Below are positions 45,121-54,368 of a stretch of 64,000 bases of DNA, one piece after another. Source of the stretch: CAWEQO01 sp963811225 (GTDB lineage: Bacteria; Chloroflexota; Anaerolineae; Anaerolineales; Anaerolineaceae); the NCBI GenBank assembly GCA_963811225.1, contig CAWEQO010000003.1, positions 3,594 through 67,593 on the forward strand. The letters are read 5' to 3'. Each line of letters starts with the position of its first letter. Within the stretch, counting starts at the first letter, position 1. The notes below the pieces were generated by a model. It ran no database searches. It was not told the DNA's origin and was given only the letters and a program-made list of their open reading frames with translations. A program made the position numbers and the translations under genes.

Positions 45121-46461
45121 ATGACCCTCACTTCCGACCTCCTCCAAATTCGTGACGCCGCCCTCGCCGCAGTCGACCCCGGCAAGGCCGTGCGCTGCGC
45201 CCTGCGGCTGGACGGCGACAGCCTGCACGTCTCCCAGTCTGCCTTCCCTCTCGATCCGCAGGGACGGCTGCTGTTGATCGCCATCGGCAAGGCCGCCCCT
45301 GCCATGGCCCAGGCTGCCGCCGAGATTCTGGGCGACCGGCTGGCTTCCGGCATCGTGGTCACCAAGGACGGCCACGCCCGCGGCTGCACCCTGCCGCCCT
45401 CGCTGCGGGTGTTCGAATCCGGTCATCCCGTTCCGGATGCCCGCGGCCTGCAGGCCGCCCATGCCATCGACGAGCTGCTGGACGGCCTCACCCCGCGCGA
45501 TCACCTGCTGGTGCTCGTTTCGGGCGGGGCCTCGGCCCTGCTGCCCTACCCGGCGCAGGGCGTCTCGCTGGACGACCTGCAAGCCCTGACCGGGCTGCTC
45601 TTGCGAAGCGGCGCCGGCATCCACGAGCTCAACGCCGTGCGCAAGCACCTCGACCGCTTCAAGGGCGGGCAGCTGGCCCGGCGCGCCTCCCCGGCGCGCG
45701 TCACGGCCCTGGTGCTCTCCGACGTGGTCGGCGACCGGCTGGATGTGATCGCCTCCGGTCCCACCGCCCCCGATCCAACCACTTTTCAGGACGCCTGGAA
45801 CATTCTGTACAAATATAACGTTATAGAATTGGCCTCTCCCGCCATTCTGGAAGCCCTGCGGGACGGGCTGGCCGCGCATCGTCGCGAGACGGTCAAGCCG
45901 GGGGATCCTTTGTTCAGCGGAGTGCATAAACGAGTGCATAACCAGATCGTCGCCTCGAACCGGCAGGCCGCACAAGCTGCTGTGCAAGCGGCCGGGCAGT
46001 TGGGCTACCACGCTTTGTTGTTGACTACATTCATGGAAGGGGAGGCCCGCACAGCCGGGCAGTTCGCCGCAGCCCTGGTGCGCGGTGAACTGCGCCACAG
46101 CGACCCGCTGCCGCGCCCGGCCTGCATCGTGATTGGCGGCGAGACCACCGTCACGGTGCGCGGCGAGGGCCGGGGCGGACGCAATCAGGAGCTGGCCCTG
46201 TCGGCGGCGCTGGCGCTGGAAGGCATCTCCGGGTGGGCGCTGATGGCCCTGGCTACCGACGGCGCCGACGGCCCGACCGATTCGGCCGGCGCCGTCGTGG
46301 ACGGAGAGACCACTGCTCGCGGCCGCGCGGCCGGCCTGGATGCGCAAGACGCCCTGGTGCGTAACGACAGCTATCCCTTCCTCAAGGCAGCCGAGGCGCA
46401 GATGCACACCGGCCCAACCGGGACGAACGTCAACGATTTGCTTGTGATTTTGGTGGAGTGA
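45121..46461 (+). CDS. glycerate 2-kinase (GckA/TtuD type, MOFRL)
   Basis: Phosphorylates D-glycerate to 2-phosphoglycerate with ATP. This 446-residue protein has IAIGKAAPAMAQAA, FESGHPVPDARGL, LVSGGASALLPYP, and the MOFRL domain with GRGGRNQELALSAAL and ATDGADGPTDSAGAVVD. Close to the usual length. It overlaps the next gene by one base at TGATG. Confidence 0.92.
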   Translation: MTLTSDLLQIRDAALAAVDPGKAVRCALRLDGDSLHVSQSAFPLDPQGRLLLIAIGKAAPAMAQAAAEILGDRLASGIVVTKDGHARGCTLPPSLRVFESGHPVPDARGLQAAHAIDELLDGLTPRDHLLVLVSGGASALLPYPAQGVSLDDLQALTGLLLRSGAGIHELNAVRKHLDRFKGGQLARRASPARVTALVLSDVVGDRLDVIASGPTAPDPTTFQDAWNILYKYNVIELASPAILEALRDGLAAHRRETVKPGDPLFSGVHKRVHNQIVASNRQAAQAAVQAAGQLGYHALLLTTFMEGEARTAGQFAAALVRGELRHSDPLPRPACIVIGGETTVTVRGEGRGGRNQELALSAALALEGISGWALMALATDGADGPTDSAGAVVDGETTARGRAAGLDAQDALVRNDSYPFLKAAEAQMHTGPTGTNVNDLLVILVE

Positions 46462-47057
46462 TGAAAACAATAACGAAAACTTTGATCGGGCTGTTTGCAA
46501 TCCTGGCGCTGCTTTTGGCGGCTTTCCTGCTGACCGATTTCCGGCTGATGTCCAGCCGTGACAGCGCCAACTCGTCTGTGGCTTCCAGCCACGGCGGCGA
46601 AGGCTCGCCCCAGTCCATCGAAGTGGACATGACCGGGCTGTACGTGGACGGCCCTGGCGGCATCTCGAATGCGCTGCAGTCCCGGCTGGAGCAGGCGCTC
46701 CAGGGTCAGCAGCATGTCGGGGAGGTGACCATCCTCAACGCCCCAGCCGACCAGATGGACATCGCCCAGGTGATCGTCGAACTGACGCCGCGCCAGTACC
46801 TGTGGACGCCGCTGTACGCTCAATCTACCTACGACATGGTAGTTTCCTACGCTTCGAACGGCGACGTCTCCTTCCGCAACCAGGAAACGACGGTCTTCCA
46901 ATTCAAATCCGGGGGCCCGGCCCTGCAGTTTCAGGGCAAATTCACCCTCGCAGACACCTCCTTCGGTCTCATCTCGTCCCCCGGTTACCGCCATTACTTA
47001 GCCGAGAAGATGGCCGGGATGATCCTCGATAGCTTCCAGCAGGAGTACAATCGGTAG
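46461..47057 (+). CDS. secreted or membrane-anchored protein of unknown function
   Basis: This 198-residue protein has one N-terminal hydrophobic segment (ILALLLAAFLLTDFRL) and a soluble part. I do not recognise the family. The start ATG at 46461 overlaps the upstream stop (TGATG), pointing to coupled translation with the kinase gene. Confidence 0.6.
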   Translation: MKTITKTLIGLFAILALLLAAFLLTDFRLMSSRDSANSSVASSHGGEGSPQSIEVDMTGLYVDGPGGISNALQSRLEQALQGQQHVGEVTILNAPADQMDIAQVIVELTPRQYLWTPLYAQSTYDMVVSYASNGDVSFRNQETTVFQFKSGGPALQFQGKFTLADTSFGLISSPGYRHYLAEKMAGMILDSFQQEYNR

Positions 47058-47085
47058 GTAGGCACTCTCTCACAAAGGACCGCCC

Positions 47086-48463
47086 ATGTCGCAAACCTTC
47101 AACGACGAAACCCCTCACGGCAGCGCCCACACCCGACGCGATCTGCATATCGACCCCGGGCAGCAGGGCAGCTACTTCACCGTCCCCTTTGAGATGGACG
47201 AGGACGTCGAAACCCTGCGTATTCGCTGTCGCTACAACCGTCACGACCAGGATCGGATCGACCTGCCCCATGCCGCCTTCACCGCTCAGCCCGAGATCAA
47301 CATCATCGACATCGGCTTGATCGACCCGCACGGCGAGCAGGTGGGCGCTTCCGGTTCGGATAAGACCGAGTTCTTCGTCAGCGAGGTCGACGCCACCCCC
47401 GGATATACCCCCTGCCGTTTGGTCGCGGGGGAGTGGCAGCATCATCGTCGGCGCTTACAAGGTTGCGCCCCAAGGCTGCGACGTCCACTACGACATCGAG
47501 ATGATCCGCAAGTCCGGCCGCTGGCTCAAAGGCGACCTGCACACCCACACCGTCGCCTCGGACGGTATTCTGACCGCCGCCGAGCTGGCCCAGCGCGCCC
47601 GCAGCCACGGCCTGGACTTCCTGGCCATCACCGACCACAATCAGATCCGCGCGGCCGCCTCCCTGCCGCGCCTGCCCGGGCTGACCCTCATCCCCGGCGT
47701 CGAGTGGACCCACTACCAGGGTCACGCCAACTTCCTGGGCGTCGACCGGCCCTACGACGGCCCCTTCTTTACCAACTCTCTCGAAGAGACTCTGGCCGTC
47801 TTCACCACCGCTCGCGAGCGCGGCGCGCTGATCACCCTCAACCATCCCTTCGAGCCGGGCATGAGCTTCGCCTTCGATTGGAAGTCCCTGCCCTTCGACT
47901 GCCTGGAGGTCTGGAACGGCCCCATGCGCGAGTCTAACCTCCGCGCGGTCGGCTTCTGGCACAGCCTGCTCCAGCAGGGCTTGAAGATCCCCATCTGCGG
48001 CGGCTCGGACTACCACCGCGACACGCCCTTCATCTTCCCCGGCGGCCCCACCACCCACGTCTACAGCCTGTCCTCCGGCCCCTCCAACATCCTCGCCGCC
48101 CTGCGCCAGGGCCACGCCTACGTCACCTTTGCCCCCGATGGCCCCATCCTCGAAATGACGGCCGGTGATCCGACACGCCGCCCAACCCGCGGACCGGCGA
48201 GGCCATGCTGGGCGACAGCGCCCCCTGGGATACAGGTGCGCCATCTGCGCCTGCGCTTGGCCGGGCTGCTCAAAGGCGACCTGGTGCGCCTCGTCACCGG
48301 CTCCAGCGCCGACGTGCTCCTGCAAGCCGCCGCCCCCGGCGAATTCGAAGCCATCTACGAAATGCAGTCCCCCGGCTTCGCCCGCCTCGAAGTCCTGCGC
48401 GAATTCATCCCCGGCGTCCCGCCCCTCCCGGCCCTGCTCTCCAACCCCATCTACTTCGACTGA
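47086..48463 (+). CDS. PHP-domain metallohydrolase (CehA/McbA type), broken by a one-base insertion
   Basis: The first part (47086 to about 47430) starts MSQTFNDETPHGSAHTRRDL and ends GYTPCRLVAG. After a one-base frame change in the G run 47427-47431 it continues IIVGAYKVAPQGCDVHYDIE and then the PHP metal motifs DLHTHTVASDG, ITDHN, GVEWTHYQGHANF, NHPFEPG and GGSDYH. Total length is 3n+1. A second spot at about 48175-48225 reads better in another frame (TGEAMLGDSAP) and may hold a compensating indel pair. The family removes phosphate or splits esters with metals; substrate unknown. Confidence 0.8.
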
Positions 48464-48496
48464 TCGAGCCAAGCGGCCAATCACCACTCGTCCACA

Positions 48497-48880
48497 CACA
48501 TCCCTATGTTGGGTTTACCACCGGGGACCACACACAAGGATGTGTGTGGCTACGAAGGCAAGCGTCATCTATATACATCCTTGTGTGTGGTCCCACCGCC
48601 AACCGCCACTCGTAGCCGCACACATCCTTGTGTGTGGTCCCCCACCAAACCGCCACTCGTAGCCACACACATCCTTGTGTGTGGTCCCACGGCCCAACCA
48701 TCACTCGTCTCTATACACATCCTTGTGTTGGTTTAACACCGGGGACCACACACAGGGATGTGTGCGGCTACATCATCTATATACATCCTTGTGCGCGGTC
48801 CCACGGTCCAACCACCGCTCATCTCCACACATCCTTATGTTGGGTTCAACACCGGAGACCACACACAGGGATGTGTGTCG
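48497..48880. repeat. alternating array of ACACATCCTTGTGTG palindromes
   Basis: About seven direct and three inverted copies of a core near CACACATCCTTGTGTGTGGT lie 40-75 bases apart, at about 48500, 48575, 48627, 48667, 48714, 48783 and 48829 direct, and about 48528, 48742 and 48857 inverted. The intervals share ACCGCCACTCGTAGC, so they are not unique spacers and this is not CRISPR. It fills the gap between convergent genes. The reading frames inside it (THPCVWSP-like repeats) are rejected. Confidence 0.8.
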
Positions 48881-48891
48881 GTCCCTTTCCC

Positions 48892-50121
48892 CTAATCCGC
48901 CGCCTGACCCCCCACCTGGACGACCGTCGACTCGCGCAGCATAGCGATCAGCAAGCTGCCCACCACCAGGCACACGATCAGCACCTCCAGGGAGAACGTG
49001 AACGTTCCCTCGGCGCTCTTCATCGCCTCCATCCCGTACACAAACACCACCGACACCTGCCCCGCCAGGTTCAGCAGCCCATTCGAGGTGCCCTCCGGCG
49101 AGGGATAGGTGATCTCGGCCGCATACTGGTAGCCAATCGGAGCCAGGCTCATCAGGAAGAACCCCAGCCACACCATCGAGACCGCCGTCATGCCGTAGCT
49201 TTGCGCAAACGTCACCCCGGCCATGCCCGGTACGGCCAGCGCCAGCCCGGCCAGCAGGAAGAGCTTGCGCTTGTGCAAGCGGTCGCTCAGCGCCGGCACC
49301 ACGATTGCCCCGGCGATGCCGCCCAGCAGCAGGAACCCGCCCAGGTTGCCCGCCTGGGTGATGCTGAACCCGCGCGGCCGCACGATATCCTCGATCCAGG
49401 TGGACACGCCGTTGAAGATGCCCATGCCGATCAAGAACAGGAACAGCAGCAGCCAGATATCCTTGAGCTTCAACATGCTCTTCAGCCCGTCCATCATCAG
49501 GGCCCTCGTCTCCATTCCGGCCGGGCAGGGCGGGGTGGGCGGCGCTTCGCGGTTGAACGCCAGGAACACCACCGCCGACAGCGCCACCAGGCTGCCGAAG
49601 ATCATCTGCATGCCCTGCATCCCGTAGGCCGTCACCAGCGCCGGTGAGAGCACCTGCCCCAACGCGATGCCGATGAAACCCGCCACCAGCGCCAATCCGG
49701 ATGCCGTGGCGCGTTCCTCCATCGGGAACCACTTGGCCGCCACCGTGCTGACGGCATTCAGCAAGAACGGCTGCGCCGCCGCCACGCCGATGGTGCCGAT
49801 CAAAGCCATCGTGTAATTGGCGGACAGCAGCCCGCGCGTCAGACCAAACACGCCCATCAGCGCCGCCCCCAGCCCCACCGCTTTGCGGTAGCCCCAGGTG
49901 TCGATCATCCACGAGACTGGGATCGACAGCGGCACGTAGACGATCATAAAGGTCATCGCGAACAGGCCGATCTGCAAATCAGAGACCCCGTAGAACGCCG
50001 CGGCGGGTCCGGTGACCGGCGCGAAGCAGATCCACAGGGTTTGGATCGTCAAGTTGATGAACGCGAATACCGCCAGAACGACCCAGCGGTACCCGTAAAC
50101 CTTATATTCTTTTTCGGCCAT
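48892..50121 (-). CDS. MFS transporter
   Basis: This 409-residue protein has 12 hydrophobic segments in two halves. SWMIDTWGYRKAVGLGAAL (motif A type) and the central loop mark the major facilitator superfamily. APIGYQYAAEITYPSPEGTS in the second half resembles the FLVCR/organic-anion group, but the substrate is unknown. Start ATG at 50121 has AAGGAGA upstream. Confidence 0.85.
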   Translation of the reverse strand: MAEKEYKVYGYRWVVLAVFAFINLTIQTLWICFAPVTGPAAAFYGVSDLQIGLFAMTFMIVYVPLSIPVSWMIDTWGYRKAVGLGAALMGVFGLTRGLLSANYTMALIGTIGVAAAQPFLLNAVSTVAAKWFPMEERATASGLALVAGFIGIALGQVLSPALVTAYGMQGMQMIFGSLVALSAVVFLAFNREAPPTPPCPAGMETRALMMDGLKSMLKLKDIWLLLFLFLIGMGIFNGVSTWIEDIVRPRGFSITQAGNLGGFLLLGGIAGAIVVPALSDRLHKRKLFLLAGLALAVPGMAGVTFAQSYGMTAVSMVWLGFFLMSLAPIGYQYAAEITYPSPEGTSNGLLNLAGQVSVVFVYGMEAMKSAEGTFTFSLEVLIVCLVVGSLLIAMLRESTVVQVGGQAAD

Positions 50122-50204
50122 GACGGCTTCTCCTTGGGTGAGCTTTTACGATTATAACCCTCGAGCGGAGAATTCGTTCTTGACGGACCGGCAAGCAGGA
50201 GCGG

Positions 50205-50243
50205 TTAGGAGATCTTCTCGGTCACCCACTCCTGCCGGTCGGG
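50205..50243 (-). pseudogene. displaced vanZ-like 3' end
   Basis: The minus strand encodes PDRQEWVTEKIS and a stop (50205-50207), with a stop just upstream. It resembles the last residues of the VanZ-like protein at 57.5 kb (ADRQEWVNEHLT). 21 bases (50222-50242 and 57518-57538) are identical. It reads as the left-hand relic of a gene end split by integration of the island (inference). Confidence 0.6.
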
Positions 50244-50263
50244 TTAGACAACAAGTCGCACCC

Positions 50264-50458
50264 GTCAATGCGAAGATCAAAGGCCACCTCATTCATACGG
50301 AAGATCATGTCCGCTTTAACGAGACAGGCGTACGGATCGACGGCAAATTGAATTGGCTGCGCTCTGCCAGTAATGAGCAAGCTACCTACGATGAGATCCA
50401 CCATCGGCGTGGGTCAGAGGCGATGGACCACATCGGCATTTTGCTAAAAACGGACGGG
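50264..50458 (+). pseudogene. IS66-family transposase fragment
   Basis: About 65 codons match the catalytic core of IS66 transposase TnpC: VRFNETGVRIDGKLNWLRSA (first Asp of the DDE triad changed to Asn) and IHHRRGSEAMDHIGIL. Both ends are missing and the first catalytic residue is lost, so it is dead. It marks past insertion activity at the left edge of the island. Confidence 0.7.
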
Positions 50459-50584
50459 CTGGAGCATTCACGATTACTCGAAAAAATGGCCAACCTGTAT
50501 TGGATCTGCTTTACAAGGCATTGGTTGGTTCGCCTTATGTTCCACCGTCATTGCTGCACAAGTGGCTGAGTAGTTACGACACTT

Positions 50585-51472
50585 CTATTCATTATCCGGG
50601 TTCGCTTTCGTTAAATACTGAATAAAGGTTTCTGCTGATATGGGGAGTTTTTTATTTTTCAGCTGGATAAGAACGATATTGCATTCGATTTCCTCATCAA
50701 GCGGAATGGCAACCACATCAGAATCTTTATGATATTCGAAGATCTTGGAAGGCATCAATGCCAGCCCAATATTGGTCCCAATCAGAGCGAATACACTTAC
50801 CTTTTTTTGGCTTGAGTAAAAAATTGTCGGGTCAAAACCTGCATCATTGCATACATCCATGATCAATCTATGTAAATCTGTAACTTTATCAAAAACAATG
50901 AAATTGTCTTTCGATAATTCTTTAATCGAGATCGATTGACTTGTTGCGTGATGGTTTTTTTTGGAAACCACTGCAAGCAGTTTATCTTGACTGATTACTG
51001 ATTTGGTATATTTTTCAGGATCGATGTAATTATTACGAGCAATAGCCAGATCGAAACGATGCTCATCCAAGCCCGGGAGTATATTGGATCCATGAATTTC
51101 CTCCATGACGAAGTGAATACCTGGGTGTTCAATACGGAATTTGGCAATTGAGGTAGTGATTCCATATTGCGTCAGGACAGGAATGGCGGCAATTGAGAAG
51201 GTGTCTGTCTCCGATTTATATCTGTCCATTTCTACTAAAAGAGCTTTATAGTCTGCATTGAGCTTCCGAGCAGGCTCTAAAAATGCCTGTCCTGCCTCGG
51301 TCAGGATAACTTTGCGCTTACTGCGATCAAACAGACAAACGTTCAATTCTTTTTCCAACGCAATGATAATTTTCGAGAGGGATGATTGGGAAATATAAAG
51401 TTCATCAGCAGCTGCTGAAAAGCTACCGGTATCTACAATTGCAAGAAAATATTGGATCTGGCGGATATCCAT
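50585..51472 (-). CDS. LysR-family transcriptional regulator
   Basis: This 295-residue protein has the N-terminal helix-turn-helix (MDIRQIQYFLAIVDTGSFSA, then YISQSSLSKIIIALEKELNV) and a two-part inducer-binding domain. It is divergent from the sugar ABC importer/esterase operon and probably controls it in response to a substrate-derived ligand. Codons are clearly more A+T-rich than in the flanking genes. Confidence 0.92.
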   Translation of the reverse strand: MDIRQIQYFLAIVDTGSFSAAADELYISQSSLSKIIIALEKELNVCLFDRSKRKVILTEAGQAFLEPARKLNADYKALLVEMDRYKSETDTFSIAAIPVLTQYGITTSIAKFRIEHPGIHFVMEEIHGSNILPGLDEHRFDLAIARNNYIDPEKYTKSVISQDKLLAVVSKKNHHATSQSISIKELSKDNFIVFDKVTDLHRLIMDVCNDAGFDPTIFYSSQKKVSVFALIGTNIGLALMPSKIFEYHKDSDVVAIPLDEEIECNIVLIQLKNKKLPISAETFIQYLTKANPDNE

Positions 51473-51488
51473 AATACTATCCCTTTAT

Positions 51489-51507
51489 CTATTCCATTAT
51501 GGAATAG
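51489..51507. promoter_or_regulatory. LysR-type binding site
   Basis: CTATTCCATTATGGAATAG has 9-bp perfect arms around one central base, contains a T-N11-A pattern, and lies 17 bases before the LysR start. A second imperfect site (TTTCATAGAATGAA) follows. TTGATG (51526-51531) and TACTAT (51549-51554), 17 bases apart, may be the promoter of the importer operon. Confidence 0.6.
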
Positions 51508-51560
51508 ATTGTTTCATAGAATGAATTGATGTGCCGTTTATTAAATTGTACTATAACAAA

Positions 51561-51701
51561 ATGGCAGAAGTCGCTGGAACAATGCGTGAAATCAAAGAAG
51601 GGAGGGACCATAGAAAAGTTGTAGACAATGTACCTGGCAGCAAAACCAAGTACATTGGTTCCATCAAGACCAATGGCAAATTATCCAAACTAGGAGAATG
51701 A
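51561..51701 (+). CDS. possible small open reading frame in the importer leader
   Basis: Codons for 46 residues (MAEVAGTMREIKEGRDHRKV, ending GKLSKLGE) overlap the next reading frame at ATGA. The composition is basic with TKYIGSIK, faintly like transposase N-termini. No ribosome site is clear. It may be a leader peptide, a remnant or chance. Confidence 0.25.
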   Translation: MAEVAGTMREIKEGRDHRKVVDNVPGSKTKYIGSIKTNGKLSKLGE

Positions 51702-51703
51702 GA

Positions 51704-52795
51704 ATGAAAAAGAACCTTTCACTGATCCTGGCGATTATCATGATCGCTAGCATCCTATTGACCGCCTGCGCTTCTAAAGCAACTGAAGCACCTGCTGCTG
51801 AACAACCAACCGTAGAAGAGCCAACCGCTGAGGCACCTGCTGCTCAGGCACCTGCTGAGGACACCATTATTTCTATGGTGCCTGCTAAATCAGGATCGCC
51901 TTTTGATATCAATGGCAAAGTGGTCTGCTACATCATCCCCTCACTTGCCAATCCTTTCTTGAACGGGGTTGCCACTTCCGTTACAGAACAATTCGCGGCC
52001 GATGGTGTGACTGTGAATGTCTACGGCGCTGACGAAGGTGGTTTGAACGCACAGTTTGACCAGATCGAGAACTGCATCTCCATGGATGTTGATTTCATGT
52101 ATCTTATGGCAGCCGGCGAGGTTGATCAGCTGTTACCTGCTGTTGAAGAAGCCAAAGCTGCTGGGATCATGGTGATGGGTGTTCCTCCTCAAAAACTTGC
52201 GCCCTTTGATTCCATTATGCATACCAGTCAATACGAGGACGGTGCCAAAGTTGCCAAGATGGCCTGTGATTTCATTGAAGCCAGGTATCCGAATGCTGCT
52301 GACGGCACTGTTGAAACAGCCATCGTTGGTGGCGCGAGTTCCTCCGTTGGCATGAAATTACGCGATGATGGTTATTCCACCATCACAGACATCTGCCCCA
52401 AGGTCAAACTTGTTGCGCATTTGGATGTTTCTGGTGATAGCCTTCCTATTGGTCAGAATGCCGCTGAGAACGTCTTAACGGCCAATCCTGATGTTAAAGT
52501 GTTCATTGCCCAGTCCACAGCCCATGCCCAGGGTATTGCTAACGCTGTCAAAGCGCTGTCGGATGTTAATATTGCTGATTATGGCGTTTTTGCCGGCGAT
52601 ATGGATCCTTCCATGATCCCAACCGTCACAAGCTGCCAAGATCCCTACAAGGGTTTTGTTGCCATCGGTGGGACCGCTCTTGATGTAGCTACCTACGAAC
52701 AGATCAAGAAAATGCTGCAAGGTGTCGAACGTCCCGACATTATCAATGATGCGTTGGAACCGGTCTATTGCGATTTTGTCACACTCGCACCCTAA
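51704..52795 (+). CDS. sugar-type ABC transporter substrate-binding lipoprotein
   Basis: This 363-residue protein begins with a lipoprotein signal (ASILLTACAS), then a Pro/Ala/Glu-rich linker, then a periplasmic-binding-protein I fold typical of the ribose/galactose group (VVCYIIPSLANPFLNGVATS, VFAGDMDPS near residue 295). Start ATG at 51704 follows AGGAG. First gene of an operon with ATPase and permease. The sugar is not known; the esterases downstream suggest an acylated or plant-derived substrate (inference). Confidence 0.92.
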   Translation: MKKNLSLILAIIMIASILLTACASKATEAPAAEQPTVEEPTAEAPAAQAPAEDTIISMVPAKSGSPFDINGKVVCYIIPSLANPFLNGVATSVTEQFAADGVTVNVYGADEGGLNAQFDQIENCISMDVDFMYLMAAGEVDQLLPAVEEAKAAGIMVMGVPPQKLAPFDSIMHTSQYEDGAKVAKMACDFIEARYPNAADGTVETAIVGGASSSVGMKLRDDGYSTITDICPKVKLVAHLDVSGDSLPIGQNAAENVLTANPDVKVFIAQSTAHAQGIANAVKALSDVNIADYGVFAGDMDPSMIPTVTSCQDPYKGFVAIGGTALDVATYEQIKKMLQGVERPDIINDALEPVYCDFVTLAP

Positions 52796-52868
52796 TAAGT
52801 GGTATAGGCAAATAATTGTAGTGAAGGGTAGGTTAGGACCCTTCACTACAATACATAGGTGAAAATGA

Positions 52869-54356
52869 ATGGATGCCAAGGTTGTATTATCACTGAAAAA
52901 CGTCACCAAAAAATATCCTGGAGTTCTGGCGCTGAATAATGTTTCACTTGACTTCATCGCAGGGGAGGTCCATGCTTTACTCGGAGAAAATGGTGCCGGC
53001 AAGTCTACATTGATTAAAGCTGTGGCAGGGGCAATTAATATTGACAATGGAATTATTCATATGGGGGGGCAAGATCATCACCAGATGACCCCGCACCTCT
53101 CCAGAGGCTTGGGAATTGAAGTTATCTACCAGGAATTCAACCTGGTGCCGACTATGTCTGCTGCTGAAAATATTTTCTTGGGTGATAAGGCTAGCGAGAA
53201 GTACCTGGTCGATTATAAGGCGATGAAAAGGAAGGCAAGGGAGATTTTCGATCATTTCAAGGTTGATATCGACCCCAACATCTTGGTGCGGGAGTTATCT
53301 CCTGCTCAAAAACAAATCGTCGAGATCGCTAAAGCAGTCTCAAAAGACGTAAAAATCCTGATCATGGACGAACCCAGCGCCCCACTTTCGGTTTCGGAAG
53401 TTGAGCACATGTTCGAGGTTGTGAAACAGTTAAAACAAAATGGTGTCACGGTTATCTATATCTCCCACCGGTTGGAAGAAGTCTTTAGAATTTCAGACCG
53501 GGTTTCAGTCTTGAGGGATGGTGAATACGTAACGACCAAATTGACCAAAGATACCAATCGCAAAGAACTGATCCGTTTAATGGTTGGCCGTGAATTAACA
53601 GAAACTTATCCACCCCGGATGAACCCCCTGGGTGAGATTGCGCTTGAAGTTAAAAATTTGACGGGGAATGGTGGCCACGACATTTCTTTTTCTGTGCGAA
53701 AAGGAGAAATCCTGGGTATATCCGGCCTGGTAGGGGCTGGCAGGACGGAACTTGCCATGCTGCTTTACGGTGCCGCACCCATCGAAAGTGGTGAAATCTG
53801 GGTGGATGGCAAAAAAGTTCGAATACGTTCACCCCAGCATGCTATCCAACAAGGTCTTGGTCTCCTAACCGAAGACCGCAAAAACAAGGGCCTCTTTCTG
53901 GAGATGGGTGTTGGTTGGAATATCAGTTTCCCGATTGTCCGCAAGCTTTCGAAATATGGGGTTGTGGATACCAAAACAGAAAAGGATATTACCGAGCAAT
54001 ACCGGGAACGTATCAATATAAAAACACCCAACATGGAGCAACGTGTCATCAACCTGAGCGGTGGCAACCAACAAAAGGTGGTTTTAGCAAAATCACTGGC
54101 ATCGGAATCTGACATTCTAATCTTTGATGAACCCACACGCGGTATCGATGTCGGGGCAAAACAGGAGATCTACCAATTGATGTGCGAGTTAGCCGATCAC
54201 GGCAGTGCCATCCTGATGATTTCATCTGACATGGAAGAACTGTTAGGTATGTCGGACCGGATTATCGTGCTGAGTGAAGGTAAGCTGATGGGTGAAGTAC
54301 AGAAAGAGCAGTTTAGCCAAGACTATATTCTCGATCTCGCGTCGGGTATCCATTAA
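52869..54356 (+). CDS. sugar-type ABC transporter double ATPase (RbsA/MglA type)
   Basis: This 495-residue protein has two ABC domains. The first has GENGAGKST (near residue 38), ELSPAQKQIVEIAKA and LIMDEPSAPLS; the second is degenerate at Walker A (VGAGRTE) as is usual in the family, but has LSGGNQQKVVLAKSL and LIFDEPTRGIDVGAK. It should energise the carbohydrate importer. Confidence 0.95.
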   Translation: MDAKVVLSLKNVTKKYPGVLALNNVSLDFIAGEVHALLGENGAGKSTLIKAVAGAINIDNGIIHMGGQDHHQMTPHLSRGLGIEVIYQEFNLVPTMSAAENIFLGDKASEKYLVDYKAMKRKAREIFDHFKVDIDPNILVRELSPAQKQIVEIAKAVSKDVKILIMDEPSAPLSVSEVEHMFEVVKQLKQNGVTVIYISHRLEEVFRISDRVSVLRDGEYVTTKLTKDTNRKELIRLMVGRELTETYPPRMNPLGEIALEVKNLTGNGGHDISFSVRKGEILGISGLVGAGRTELAMLLYGAAPIESGEIWVDGKKVRIRSPQHAIQQGLGLLTEDRKNKGLFLEMGVGWNISFPIVRKLSKYGVVDTKTEKDITEQYRERINIKTPNMEQRVINLSGGNQQKVVLAKSLASESDILIFDEPTRGIDVGAKQEIYQLMCELADHGSAILMISSDMEELLGMSDRIIVLSEGKLMGEVQKEQFSQDYILDLASGIH

Positions 54357-54368
54357 GGAGACATCTAT

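Noticed and set aside
48497..48880. CRISPR array
   Set aside because: Cores occur in both orientations and the intervals are similar to each other, so there are no unique spacers, and no Cas genes are present.
50120..50569. 149-residue plus-strand reading frame
   Set aside because: Only the middle matches anything (IS66 transposase). The ends are non-homologous and the start overlaps the MFS gene start on the other strand, so it is a chance frame around a dead fragment.
50469..50626. Open stretch reading TRKNGQPVLDLLYKALVGSP, then PPSLLHKWL, to a TAA
   Set aside because: Protein-like but without start or recognisable family, and it overlaps the LysR gene end on the other strand. It could be a remnant of an unknown gene.
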